A stretch of 64,000 nucleotides of DNA from NCBI GenBank assembly GCA_013911975.1, contig JACESF010000002.1, positions 62,001 through 126,000 of the forward strand, read 5' to 3'. Of this stretch, positions 23,614-32,111 are shown piece by piece. Origin of the DNA: Hyphomicrobiales bacterium (GTDB lineage Bacteria > Pseudomonadota > Alphaproteobacteria > Rhizobiales > Xanthobacteraceae). Every line of letters begins with the position of its first letter. Positions within the stretch are counted from its first letter, which is position 1. The notes beneath the pieces are model-generated. The model was not told the origin of the DNA. It did no database searches and saw only the letters and a program-made list of their open reading frames with translations. The position numbers were made by a program, and so were the translations under genes.

Positions 23614-23637
23614 CTATCATATATAAGATATAAGACT
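23614..23637. promoter_or_regulatory. Candidate GntR operator, box 2 (slcC/gntR region)
   Basis: A 24-bp A/T-rich stretch starting CTATCATA and ending AAGACT that matches box 1 (18887-18910) at 19 of 24 positions. It lies between the divergent slcC and gntR starts, 69 bases from slcC and 76 from gntR, placed to control both. Confidence 0.5.
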
Positions 23638-23713
23638 AGTCCAGACGAGGACGCCGCGCGATGCCGTGGCGGGCGGTGGAACGCGGCGGCATTTCACTGT
23701 AAAGCGGGGTGAT

Positions 23714-24514
23714 ATGGCGAGGATGGGAAGCGGCGGCGTGAGCAAGGCGGTCATCGGTACAGGTCATGAAAGCCGCTCCCTGGCCACCGCCGCGCCCGAA
23801 GGCGACGGGCTCGGCATGAAGCCGCTCTACCGCCAGGTGCGCGACACCCTCATCCGCCGCATGGTGGACGGGGTGTGGGCGCCCGGCGAGCCATTGCCCA
23901 GCGAGATGCAGCTCGCCGCCGAGCTGGGCGTCAGCCAGGGCACGGTGCGCAAGGCGCTGGACGAGATGGCCGCCGAGAATCTCGTGGTCCGCCGCCAGGG
24001 GCGCGGCACCTTCGTGGCGCGCCACGACGAGGACCGCATCCTGTTCCAGTTCTTCAAGCTGGTGCCCAATGACGGCATCCGGCGCTTTCCCGACAGCCGC
24101 GTCCTGTCCATCGGCAAGGCCCGGGCCAGCGCGGCCGAGTGCGAGGCCCTGGGCCTCGCGCGCGGCAGCCGGGTGGTGCGCATCCGCCGCGTGCGCCTTC
24201 TGGAAGGCGCCCCGCTTCTGGTGGAGAACATCGCCTTGCCGGAGCCCGTTTTCCCGGGCCTCACGGACATGGAGATCCCCAACAATCTCTACGGCCTCTA
24301 TTCCGCGCGCTACGGCATCACGGTGGCCCGGGCACGGGAGAAGCTGAGGGCCGTGGCCGCGCCGGCCGAGGATGCGGCGGAGCTGGGCGTCGCGCCCGGC
24401 ACACCCGCCCTGCTCATCGACCGGCTCGGCTTCTCGCTGGACCAGGTGCCCGTGGAATGGCGCGTCAGCTTGTGCCTGACGCACCAGGTCCACTACCTGT
24501 CCGACCTCACCTGA
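23714..24514 (+). CDS. GntR/HutC-family regulator with UTRA domain
   Basis: A 266-residue regulator. After about 35 flexible residues comes a GntR winged HTH (LYRQVRDTLIRRMVDGVWAPG to MAAENLVVRRQGRGTFVA, about 37-105), followed by a UTRA ligand domain (about 125-262) of HutC type. ATG 23714 was chosen; ATG at 23723 and at 23816 are alternatives. Placed divergently from slcC-comC, with a copy of the shared 24-bp box in the gap, it is the likely regulator of the sulfolactate genes (a SuyR-like role). The ligand is presumably sulfolactate or a pathway intermediate. Confidence 0.85.
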   Translation: MARMGSGGVSKAVIGTGHESRSLATAAPEGDGLGMKPLYRQVRDTLIRRMVDGVWAPGEPLPSEMQLAAELGVSQGTVRKALDEMAAENLVVRRQGRGTFVARHDEDRILFQFFKLVPNDGIRRFPDSRVLSIGKARASAAECEALGLARGSRVVRIRRVRLLEGAPLLVENIALPEPVFPGLTDMEIPNNLYGLYSARYGITVARAREKLRAVAAPAEDAAELGVAPGTPALLIDRLGFSLDQVPVEWRVSLCLTHQVHYLSDLT

Positions 24515-24550
24515 CCCCTCCCCGCCCGCAACGCGGGGAAGCGCCGAGGC

Positions 24551-24913
24551 TCATTTGGGCGTCAGCGTCTCGATGCTGACCTTGGTGTCGCCCTTGAAGG
24601 CCCACACGCCGGAATAGCTGCCGTCGGCCTGCGCCACATAGAGCGCCACAGCGGTCGAGCCGCCGCCCGCATAGGTCACGGCGATGATGTCGTCGTCGCC
24701 GATGCCGTAGCCCTCGAACTTGTCCGAGCCGATGACGGAGACGACCCGCCAGGTATTCTCGCCGGTCTTGGTGAGGGTGGCGTTGCCCGCATAGTCCGAC
24801 TTGTCGCCGGCATTGGTGCCCTTCACGCCATACTTGCCCGGCCCCTTGGCCATGGCCGGCGTCACGGCCAGAGCGGCGGCGAGGACCGCCGCGCCGATAC
24901 GTCCTGCTTTCAT
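24551..24913 (-). CDS. Small secreted protein of unknown function
   Basis: A 120-residue protein with a clear Sec signal (AAVLAAALAVTPAMA). The mature part is a compact beta-rich domain with the pattern GKYGVKGTNAGDKSDYAGNA, then TWRVVSVIGSDKFEGYGIGDDD and ADGSYSGVWAFKGDTK. This arrangement recurs in short periplasmic proteins of alphaproteobacteria, but no function is known to me. ATG 24913 has AAGGGGGC upstream. It is convergent with the GntR gene and stands alone. Confidence 0.72.
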   Translation of the reverse strand: MKAGRIGAAVLAAALAVTPAMAKGPGKYGVKGTNAGDKSDYAGNATLTKTGENTWRVVSVIGSDKFEGYGIGDDDIIAVTYAGGGSTAVALYVAQADGSYSGVWAFKGDTKVSIETLTPK

Positions 24914-25192
24914 GTCAGCCCCCTTGTAAGTCCCCGGTGCGGGGACGGCGCCACGCTAAAGCGCGGCGCGAGGCGAGGGAACGGCTTTCTGCGCCCGCCC
25001 GCGCGCGGAGACAGTCCGGCGACAGCCTCACGGACGGTACGCAAATGCACCCGGCGGGAATGGAACCGCCAGCCTTCAGCTTGCGTTTGCCCAGGGTCAG
25101 GTCCTTCCGCCATGCGCATCGCGCGGCGGCGGGACCCTCCCGCCACAGGCGCCGCCCGGCCTTTCCGCGCGGCCCGCAACCGAAGGTCAAGG

Positions 25193-25456
25193 ATGGACGA
25201 CAAGCCGAAATCACGCCGCGGTTTTGCATCGATGGATCCGGAGAAGCGGCGGAATATCTCCAGCATGGGCGGCAAGAGCGTGCCGGCCGAAAAGCGCAGC
25301 TTCTCCCAGAACAGCGACCTCGCCGCCCGCGCGGGCGCCACCGGGGGGCGCAACACGCCGCCGGAAAAGCGCAGCTTCTCCCTGGACCGCGATCTTGCCA
25401 GCAAGGCCGGAAAGGAAGGCGGGCGCCAGGGCGGCCGCAAGCCGGAGGAGAGGTGA
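25193..25456 (+). CDS. KGG-motif stress-type protein (Con-10/YciG-like)
   Basis: An 87-residue, very hydrophilic protein with the KGG signature RRGFASMDPEKRRNISSMGGKS and two further related units (PAEKRSFSQNSDLAARAGATGG and PEKRSFSLDRDLASKAGKEGG). Proteins of this family are induced by general stress or stationary phase in other bacteria. ATG 25193 has AAGG close upstream. An in-frame ATG at 25112 would add Arg-rich residues that do not resemble the family. No operon partners. Confidence 0.75.
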   Translation: MDDKPKSRRGFASMDPEKRRNISSMGGKSVPAEKRSFSQNSDLAARAGATGGRNTPPEKRSFSLDRDLASKAGKEGGRQGGRKPEER

Positions 25457-25614
25457 GGCCGGGCCGCCCGTTGAAAAGCCCGCCCTGCGTGCCATACTGA
25501 ATACCACGCACGAGACCGGATGCGATCCACGAGCCGCGCCAACGGTTCCGCATCCCGAACGTGCCGGTTTCATCCCGGGGGCCTCGTCCTCCGGGCGGCA
25601 AAGGGGAGACGACA

Positions 25615-25959
25615 ATGGTTGGAAAAGCGGCCCACAAGCCCGAGCTCATCACCTTCCTCGACAACCTGACGGGCCTGATCGCCGAGGATCGCTACGCGGA
25701 AGCGGCGGCGTCCATCGCGCAGTTCAACGCGACCCATCACGGCCTCGCCTATTTCATCGTGGAGGCGCTGCCCTCGCGCGTTTCCGACCATCTTCTGAAG
25801 AAGACCGGCGCCCACACCGCCTTCACCACCTTCACCCTGCGTCGTCCCAATTGGGCGACGGAGCTGAATGCCGTGTCGCAGGACCCCGATGCGTTCGCGA
25901 GCTTCGTGAACACCATCGAAGCCGAGATGCTGGCCATCGCGGGGCGCAAGGCGGCCTGA
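25615..25959 (+). CDS. Conserved-looking hypothetical protein, helical
   Basis: A 114-residue soluble protein, mainly helical by composition, with no signal, membrane segment or recognised motif. ATG 25615 follows AAAGGGGAGACGACA, a good ribosome site. A longer in-frame start at 25561 would add Pro/Gly-rich residues. Between a KGG stress protein and the M32 carboxypeptidase, all on the same strand but 140-160 bases apart, so probably separate units. Confidence 0.65.
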   Translation: MVGKAAHKPELITFLDNLTGLIAEDRYAEAAASIAQFNATHHGLAYFIVEALPSRVSDHLLKKTGAHTAFTTFTLRRPNWATELNAVSQDPDAFASFVNTIEAEMLAIAGRKAA

Positions 25960-26100
25960 CCGGCGCCCGGTTCCGTCCGCCGGGCGGGACCGTCCCGTCC
26001 CCGGCGGGCGGCTTTTCTGTTTTCTCCGATGGGACGGCCCTTTAAGGAGAGGGTTCCGGACACGGCCGGGACCGCTCCGGCCGCCGGCGGGGGACACGCC

Positions 26101-27594
26101 ATGACCGCCTATCGCGCGCTATCCGATCATTTCGCCCGCGCCGCCGCGCTGTCCAATGCCATCGGCATCCTGCAATGGGACAGCGACACCATGATGCCCA
26201 AGGGCGCCGTGGAGACCCGCGCGGAGAGCCTCGCGCTGCTGCGCGTGAGCCATCACACCCAGATCACCGACCCGCGCATCGCCGACTGGCTGGACGCCGC
26301 CGACGCCGAGGCGGACCTCGGCGCGTGGGAGCGGGCCAATCTGCGGGAAATCCGCCGCATCTACACGGTGGACACCGCCCTCCCCTCCGACCTCGTGGAA
26401 GCCTCCAGCAAGGCCATTTCCGCGTGCGAGATGACCTGGCGCAAGGCCAAGGCGGAGTCCGATTTCGCGTCCCTCCTGCCCACCCTGTCGGAGGTCCTGC
26501 GCCTTCAGCGGGAGATCGGCGCCGCCAAGGGCGCGAAGCTCGGCCTCACCCCTTATGACGCGCTGCTGAACGACTACGAGCCCGGCGCGCGCTCGGCGCG
26601 CATCGACGCGCTGTTCACGGACCTTGCCGCCTTCCTCCCCGGCTTCACGGCGGAGGTGATGGCCCTCCAGGCGCGCCGCCCGGCGACGGAGCCGCTTCAG
26701 GGCCCCTTCCCCACGCAGGCGCAGCGCGACCTCGGCCTGTCCATGATGAAGGTGCTCGGCTTCGATTTCGAGCGCGGGCGGCTCGACGTCTCGGCCCATC
26801 CCTTCTGCGGCGGCGCCGACAACGACGTGCGCATCACCACCCATTATGACGAGGCCGACTTCGCCCGCGCCTTCATGGGCGTGATGCACGAGACCGGCCA
26901 TGCCCTCTACGAGCAGGGCCGCCCGCAGCCTTTCATCCACCAGCCGGTGGGCGCGGCCCGCTCCATGAGCGTGCATGAGAGCCAGTCGCTGCTCATGGAA
27001 ATGCAGGCGTGCCGCAGCCGCGAATTCCTCGCCTTCGCCGCGCCGCGCATGAAGGCGATCTTCGGCGGGTCCGGTCCGGCCTGGGAGCCGGAGGCCATGT
27101 TCCGCGCCTATACGCGGGTGAAGCCCGGCTTCATCCGCATCGAGGCGGACGAGGTCACCTATCCCGCCCACATCATCCTGCGCTATCGCCTGGAAAAGGC
27201 GCTCATCGGCGGCGACCTCGCGCTGGCGGACCTGCCGGGCGCGTGGAACGAGGGCATGCAGGACTTGCTGGGCATCACCCCGCCCAACGACCGGCTCGGC
27301 TGCCTCCAGGACATCCACTGGCCGAGCGGCGGCTGGGGCTATTTCCCCACCTACACGCTGGGCGCCATGACCGCCGCGCAGGTGTTCGACGCCGCCCGCC
27401 GCGCGGACGCGGACGTGGTGCCGGGCATCGCGCGGGGCGACTTCGCGCCGCTCGTGAACTGGCTGCGCGCCAACATCCACGGCCAGGGCTCGCTCTATGA
27501 AACCGACGAACTGCTCACCCGCGCCACGGGTCGGCCGCTGGACGCCTCGGTCTTCATCGCCCACCTGCGCAAGCGCTACGCGAGCGAGACCTAG
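26101..27594 (+). CDS. Carboxypeptidase M32 (thermostable carboxypeptidase 1 family)
   Basis: A 497-residue cytoplasmic metallocarboxypeptidase with the M32 zinc motif HETGH at residues 263-267, the family block NDVRITTHYDEADF (near 241), MSVHESQSLLMEMQ (near 289; third ligand Glu) and IRIEADEVTYPAHIILRY (near 345-362). The usual length is about 500. ATG 26101 was chosen over an upstream 26029. It releases C-terminal residues from peptides. Its last 19 codons and stop belong to a 292-bp segment that is repeated twice more downstream. Confidence 0.93.
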   Translation: MTAYRALSDHFARAAALSNAIGILQWDSDTMMPKGAVETRAESLALLRVSHHTQITDPRIADWLDAADAEADLGAWERANLREIRRIYTVDTALPSDLVEASSKAISACEMTWRKAKAESDFASLLPTLSEVLRLQREIGAAKGAKLGLTPYDALLNDYEPGARSARIDALFTDLAAFLPGFTAEVMALQARRPATEPLQGPFPTQAQRDLGLSMMKVLGFDFERGRLDVSAHPFCGGADNDVRITTHYDEADFARAFMGVMHETGHALYEQGRPQPFIHQPVGAARSMSVHESQSLLMEMQACRSREFLAFAAPRMKAIFGGSGPAWEPEAMFRAYTRVKPGFIRIEADEVTYPAHIILRYRLEKALIGGDLALADLPGAWNEGMQDLLGITPPNDRLGCLQDIHWPSGGWGYFPTYTLGAMTAAQVFDAARRADADVVPGIARGDFAPLVNWLRANIHGQGSLYETDELLTRATGRPLDASVFIAHLRKRYASET

Positions 27595-28400
27595 GACGGA
27601 CTGGATTTCAGGCCGTCACGGCGAGTTTTAGCCGCGTCATGGCCGGGCTTGTCCCGGCCATCCACGGGCGTCCGCGAGGTGCGAGCTCGACACAGAGGCG
27701 TGGATGCCCGGGACAAGCCCGGGCATGACGGCCCGAGGGGTGCAGTGAAGCCACCCATCGCTCCGACCTCGATAGCATCCAGGCCGCGAGGGGCGGCGAC
27801 GCACGTGCGGTCAGCAGTCGCGCCACACGCTGGACGCCTCGGTCTTCATCGCCCACCTGCGCAAGCGCTACGCGAGCGAGACCTAGGACGGACTGGATTT
27901 CAGGCCGTCACGGCGAGTTTTAGCCGCGTCATGGCCGGGCTTGTCCCGGCCATCCACGGGCGTCCGCGAGGTGCGAGCTCGACACAGAGGCGTGGATGCC
28001 CGGGACGAGCCCGGGCATGACGGCCCGAGGGGTGCAGTGAAGCCACCCATCGCTCCGACCTCGATAGCATCCAGGCCGCGAGGGGCGGCGACGCACGTGC
28101 GGTCAGCAGTCGCGCCGCACGCTGGACGCCTCGGTCTTCATCGCCCACCTGCGCAAGCGCTACGCGAGCGAGGCGTAGGACGGACTGGATTTCAGGCCGT
28201 CACGGTGAGTTTTAGCCGCGTCATGGCCGGGCTTGTCCCGGCCATCCACAGGCGTCCGCTAGGTGCGCACTCGACACTAAGGCGTGGATGCCCGGGACAA
28301 GCCCGGGCATGACGGCCCGAGGGGAGCCATCACTGGATTTTCGATTGCATCCAGGCGGTAGGAAGCGCCGACGCGCGTGCGGTCAGCAGTCGCGCCGCAC
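27537..28400. repeat. Three tandem copies of a 292-bp unit
   Basis: GCTGGACGCCTCGG begins at 27537, 27829 and 28121, exactly 292 bases apart. Each unit holds the last codons and stop of the M32 gene, two GTCATG..CCCGGG-type palindromes, and at its right end the CGGTCAGCAGTCGCGCC that encodes the tail of the convergent gene at 28383. Units 1 and 2 differ at only a few bases. Unit 3 differs more in its right half. This explains the whole 788-bp gap between the two genes, and no other gene is seen there. Confidence 0.93.
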
Positions 28401-28709
28401 CGGCCCCACCACGGACGGGTCCTTGCCCTGGACCGTGGCGGGATGCTCGGTGGGGGAACCGGGCGTGGGCGCGCCGGGGGTGGTGCCGATATGGGAGCCA
28501 CCCGTTCCGCCGCTCCAGGCGGTGGAGCCGGAGCCGCCGGGCGCGGTGCCGGAATTCGCGCCCTTCTCGATGGGCGTGGGGGCGGTGGTGGGCGTCGCTT
28601 CGCAGCCGCTGGACGTCGGTCCGGCGGTCTGAGCGGCGGCGGGCATGGCCAGCGCGAGCGCGAGGCCCAGCGCGGCCGGCAGAGTGAAGTGTCTCAATGA
28701 GGCAGTCAC
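28383..28709 (-). CDS. Small secreted Thr/Pro/Gly-rich protein
   Basis: A 108-residue protein with a Sec signal (LPAALGLALALAMPAAAQ) and a disordered mature part rich in T, P, G and S, with two Cys (SSGCEATP and the terminal RRDC). GTG 28709 was chosen because GAGGGAC lies eight bases upstream. A longer GTG start at 28733 is also possible. The last codons and the stop lie in the 292-bp repeat, so the 3' end of this gene was copied too. Function unknown. Confidence 0.6.
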   Translation of the reverse strand: MTASLRHFTLPAALGLALALAMPAAAQTAGPTSSGCEATPTTAPTPIEKGANSGTAPGGSGSTAWSGGTGGSHIGTTPGAPTPGSPTEHPATVQGKDPSVVGPVRRDC

Positions 28710-28752
28710 GGGCGCGTCCCTCGGTTGTTGCACCCGAAACGCCCGCGGCGCG

Positions 28753-29847
28753 TCAGCCGTTCCCGATCACCCGGATGTTCACGGCCGTGGTGTCCGCCAG
28801 CACACGGCCGATGCGGGCCGCCGCCGGATAGCCCGCCTGCCGGATCTCGGCCACCAGTCGGTCAGCCGCCTCGGGGGCGCAGGCCACCAGCAGGCCGCCG
28901 GAGGTCTGCGGGTCGGTGAGCAGGTGGCGCTGCCAGTCCGGCGTGCCTTCGGGCAGGCGCACCTCGTCCCCATAGCTTGCCCAGTTGCGCAGCGAGGCGC
29001 CGGTGACGAAGCCGTCATGCACCAGCGCCTGCGCGTGCGACAGCCAGGGCAGGCGCGCGAAATCCACTTCCAGCGCGAGGCCGGAGCCGCGCGCCATCTC
29101 CAGTCCGTGGCCCAGCAGGCCGAAGCCCGTCACGTCGGTGATGGCATGCACCGCCGGATCCTTCGCCAGCACCGCGCCCACCTTGTTGAGCAACGTGGTG
29201 GAGGCCACCATCTCCTCATAGGCGCCGGGCGGCAGCGCCTCCTTCTTGAAGGCCGCGGAATAGACGCCCACGCCCAGCCCCTTGGTGAGGATCAGCGCGT
29301 CGCCCGCCCGCGCGCCGCTGTTGCGGCGGATGTCGGCCGTCTTCGCGGTGCCGATGACGGCGAGGCCGTAGATGGGCTCCGGGCTGTCGATGGAATGGCC
29401 GCCCGCCACCGGGATGCCCGCCGCCGCGCACACCGCCGCCCCGCCCCGGAGGATGGAGCGGACGATGGACGTATCCACCTTGCCCAGCGGCATGCCGAGG
29501 ATGGCCAGCGCCATGATGGGCGTGCCACCCATGGCATAGACGTCCGAAATGGCATTGGTGGCGGCGATGCGGCCGAAATGGTCGGGGTCGTCCACCACCG
29601 GCATGAAGAAGTCGGTGGTGGCGATGATGCAGGTGTCGCCGTCCAGGTCCCAAACCGCCGCGTCGTCGCCCGTCTCGGTGCCCACCAGCAGCCGCTCGAA
29701 CGGCTGCGCCATCGGCCCGCCCGCCAGGAGCTCCTGGAGGACGGAGGGGGCGAGCTTGCACCCGCAGCCCCCGCCATGGGCGAGGCTGGTCAGGCGGAAG
29801 GGCGCGGCGGCCGGCGGGTCTTGAAGGGCGGGGTCAGGGGCGTTCAT
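28753..29847 (-). CDS. selD: Selenide, water dikinase (selenophosphate synthetase)
   Basis: A 364-residue SelD. The N-terminal catalytic motif reads HGGGCGCKL (residues 24-32), so the active-site position is Cys rather than selenocysteine. Other features: [32 protein letters not shown] (ATP and Mg site), [13 protein letters not shown] and [17 protein letters not shown]. It makes selenophosphate from selenide and ATP, the Se donor for SelA. It is on the opposite strand to the fdn-sel operon, 2.3 kb away, with the transglutaminase/TlpA-like pair between. Confidence 0.95.
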   Translation of the reverse strand: MNAPDPALQDPPAAAPFRLTSLAHGGGCGCKLAPSVLQELLAGGPMAQPFERLLVGTETGDDAAVWDLDGDTCIIATTDFFMPVVDDPDHFGRIAATNAISDVYAMGGTPIMALAILGMPLGKVDTSIVRSILRGGAAVCAAAGIPVAGGHSIDSPEPIYGLAVIGTAKTADIRRNSGARAGDALILTKGLGVGVYSAAFKKEALPPGAYEEMVASTTLLNKVGAVLAKDPAVHAITDVTGFGLLGHGLEMARGSGLALEVDFARLPWLSHAQALVHDGFVTGASLRNWASYGDEVRLPEGTPDWQRHLLTDPQTSGGLLVACAPEAADRLVAEIRQAGYPAAARIGRVLADTTAVNIRVIGNG

Positions 29848-29855
29848 GGCGTCTC

Positions 29856-29886
29856 TCGGAAAGAAGGGCCGCCCCGGAGGGCGGCC
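29856..29886 (-). terminator. Intrinsic terminator after the transglutaminase gene
   Basis: GGCCGCCC (29867-29874) and GGGCGGCC (29879-29886) form an 8-bp stem with a 4-base loop. On the minus strand CTTCTTTCC follows. It separates the transglutaminase unit from selD, whose start lies nine bases further on. Confidence 0.7.
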
Positions 29887-29911
29887 GGACCGGTCGTTCG
29901 GCCACCGTCGG

Positions 29912-31060
29912 TCAGACGGCGATCTCGGCGGAGCGGATGGTGTATTTGAAGCCGTCCGGGTCCAGGCAGTCCAGCAGGCCGGCCGCCGTCACCGCCTGGG
30001 GATACATGAGGAAGCCCAAGGGCGGCCCGGAATGGCCCGGCAGCACCACGTCATGGGCGGTGTTGAAGGCGAACCAATTGCCCTCCCACCCGCCGAACAG
30101 CCCGGCGCGGGCCGCCACCACCTTCGGGTCGTCCAAGGCGAGCTTGCCCGGCGGCTCCTCCAGAACCACCTTGCGCACGTCGGCCGGGTCCATGGGCACC
30201 CAGCCGAAGCCGGAGAGGTTCACCTCCGCCCGGCAATGCTGGGCCTTGGTGACGATGTCGGAATTGGCGCCGAGGCTCTTGTAGCCGAACTGCGAGGGCA
30301 CGACCCGCAGGCCGTAGACGTCGCGCGCCGGGATGCCCTGCGCCCGCACGAGGCCGACGAACAGCGCGTTGAGGTCGGCGCACTTGCCGCCCAAATCCCC
30401 GCTCTTCAGCATGGCGGCGATATCGCCGATGCCGCAGCCGCGGGTGGCCGCGTTGCGGTAGGAATTCTCCACCACCCACTGGAAGATCGCCCGCACCTTC
30501 TCCAGGTCCGAGCCCTTTGCGGCCGCGATCTTGTCCGATGTCTCCTTCACGATGCCCGTGGTGGGGATGAGGTCCGTGGAAGCGGTGTTGCGCGCGCGCT
30601 CCTCCGCGCTCAGGGGCGCGGCGGTGCCGGGCTTGGTGAGGTCCACCTTCCAGTCGCGGGTGGTGGCCTTGCTGGTCAGTTCCACCTTGGGGGCCTTCTC
30701 GCCCTCCGCCCAGACGAGATGCAGCATGTCCGCCCCGGAGCGGGCGTCGCGCACCAGCTTCGCGGAGGCGGCGTTGGTGGTCCAGGTGTTCTCGCCCGGC
30801 TTGAACCAGTCGGGATTGCTGAACGAGGCCACCGGCAGCCAAGCCTGCACCTTGCCCTCGGGCTTCAGGATTTCCACGGTGGTGACGATCTGGAACGAGC
30901 GCCAGCGGCCGGTCGCGGGGGCGAAGAGGGTTGCGCCCGCCGCCGGCGCGGCCGGAGCCGTCGAGGCCGGGGCCGTCGCCTGGGCGAAGGCTCCGGCGGG
31001 CAGCAGGGTGCCGGCGGTCGCCAGCAGGCCCGCCTTCAGGATGTCGCGTCGTGTGGTCAT
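29912..31060 (-). CDS. Exported transglutaminase-like cysteine protease domain protein (Tat signal)
   Basis: A 382-residue protein. The N-terminus [20 protein letters not shown] is a twin-arginine signal. After an Ala/Pro linker comes a beta-rich region, then a transglutaminase-like core: Cys in [26 protein letters not shown] (near 244-269), His in [21 protein letters not shown] (near 295-315), Asp in the same block. ATG 31060 with GGAGGATTC upstream. 41 bases downstream of the TlpA-like gene, so probably one operon. Such proteins may act as periplasmic peptidases or crosslinkers. The target is unknown. Confidence 0.85.
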   Translation of the reverse strand: MTTRRDILKAGLLATAGTLLPAGAFAQATAPASTAPAAPAAGATLFAPATGRWRSFQIVTTVEILKPEGKVQAWLPVASFSNPDWFKPGENTWTTNAASAKLVRDARSGADMLHLVWAEGEKAPKVELTSKATTRDWKVDLTKPGTAAPLSAEERARNTASTDLIPTTGIVKETSDKIAAAKGSDLEKVRAIFQWVVENSYRNAATRGCGIGDIAAMLKSGDLGGKCADLNALFVGLVRAQGIPARDVYGLRVVPSQFGYKSLGANSDIVTKAQHCRAEVNLSGFGWVPMDPADVRKVVLEEPPGKLALDDPKVVAARAGLFGGWEGNWFAFNTAHDVVLPGHSGPPLGFLMYPQAVTAAGLLDCLDPDGFKYTIRSAEIAV

Positions 31061-31101
31061 GAATCCTCCTCCGGCTTTGTGTTTTCGTTTCACGCCCGCC
31101 C

Positions 31102-31623
31102 TCACCGCGAGGGCGTAAGCGCCAGCAGATCGGTGTCCGCGTCTCCCCAGGCCACCTCGCCCACCGCGCTGAGGCGCGGCACCCCGGCGGCGAAGACAAG
31201 GCTCGCGGGCAGCACGTCCACGGCCCAGGCGCGGGCCAGCGCCCGGTCGGCATCGAGCACGACCGGGCCGGCCGCCGGAGCGGTCTCGAAGAAGCGGGCG
31301 ACGCGGCTCGCGGGCTCGCCCACATCCACCATGACCACCCGAACCCCCTGGCCGGACAGGCGCGCGGCCATGGCGGCGAGCGCGGGCAGTTCCGTGCGGC
31401 AGGGCTCGCACCAGGTGGCGAAGAAATGCACCACGCTCACCCCCTCCCCCGGCACCGGCAGAGCATCGGGGCCGGGCCCCAAAGCCAGCCGGGGCAGTTC
31501 GCGGGGCGACAAGGCGGGGCCGCCATAGGGCGCCAACGCCTCCGCGCCATGGGCGGCGACGGGGGTCGCGCAGGCGGCGATGATCAGCAGGCGCGCGGCG
31601 AGCCAGAAGCGGGCCGCCGTCAT
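31102..31623 (-). CDS. TlpA-like periplasmic thioredoxin-fold protein
   Basis: A 173-residue protein with an N-terminal signal (LAARLLIIAACATPVAAHG) and one thioredoxin fold with the active site ATWCEPCRTELPAL, typical of TlpA/ResA thiol-disulfide proteins, then VDVLPASLVF containing the cis-Pro. ATG 31623 chosen. Longer upstream starts give Arg-rich sequence. It precedes the transglutaminase-like gene in the same direction. A possible role is keeping that protein's active Cys reduced, which is inference. Confidence 0.83.
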   Translation of the reverse strand: MTAARFWLAARLLIIAACATPVAAHGAEALAPYGGPALSPRELPRLALGPGPDALPVPGEGVSVVHFFATWCEPCRTELPALAAMAARLSGQGVRVVMVDVGEPASRVARFFETAPAAGPVVLDADRALARAWAVDVLPASLVFAAGVPRLSAVGEVAWGDADTDLLALTPSR

Positions 31624-31767
31624 CCGGCGGAACGGGGAAGCAGGGAAGACCGAGGCGGCCGGACGCGCCCTGACCCCACGGACGCAAGTGGTCCGGGGCC
31701 ATCCGTGCGCGGCGACGGAGCGCCGCTCGATTGTGCCCCGATCCTCGGGAGCGCGTGTGAGAGCCAC

Positions 31768-31784
31768 GTTGCAGAGGCTGCAAC
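31768..31784. promoter_or_regulatory. 7-3-7 inverted repeat upstream of the TlpA-like gene
   Basis: GTTGCAG (31768-31774), AGG, CTGCAAC (31778-31784). It lies 145 bases upstream of the TlpA-like start and 328 upstream of fdnG, in a 488-bp gap between the divergent units. Possible operator. No matching regulator is known. Confidence 0.35.
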
Positions 31785-31992
31785 ACCGGCCCGCGCTAGT
31801 CAATCATTCGAAGGGATGAGGCAGCGGGCAGGAAAATGCGATGCAAAACCCCCAGGGGATACATTTCGCAATTGCAGCATTTTCGGTGAGCTTTCTTCTC
31901 TTCCGCTGCGTCGTGATACATGAAGACGGAATTCTCAAGCAAAACCAGCCGCATGAACAAGCAAAAGGCGCTCCCTGCGTGAAGCCGCTGGT

Positions 31993-32021
31993 TTGACATA
32001 GTTCCAATTCCAAAATATCTT
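31993..32021 (+). promoter_or_regulatory. Sigma-70-type promoter of the formate dehydrogenase operon
   Basis: TTGACA (31993-31998), 17 bases, TATCTT (32016-32021). The -35 is a perfect consensus and the -10 matches 4 of 6. Transcription would start near 32028, giving an 84-base leader before fdnG. The surrounding 200 bases are A/T-richer than the genes on either side. No FNR-type (TTGAT-N4-ATCAA) site was seen. Confidence 0.6.
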
Positions 32022-32111
32022 CGACATCAAGTCGGATTCCCGGCGGAGGGGCCGTTGCGCCCCTAAAAATGCGTCCCCCGGAGGGGGCAGCCCAATCGGA
32101 GGTCATCTTCG

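Noticed and set aside
25021..25100. tRNA-like T-arm (GGCGGTTCCATTCCCGCC) on the minus strand
   Set aside because: The loop lacks the conserved purine, and no acceptor, D or anticodon arms can be paired around it.
27537..28400. CRISPR-like array
   Set aside because: Units are 292 bp, contiguous and include gene ends. There are no short repeats with unique spacers and no cas genes in the window.
31796..31999. 67-codon minus-strand frame upstream of fdnG
   Set aside because: No ribosome site or recognisable sequence, and it ends within the A/T-rich promoter region of fdnG. Treated as non-coding.
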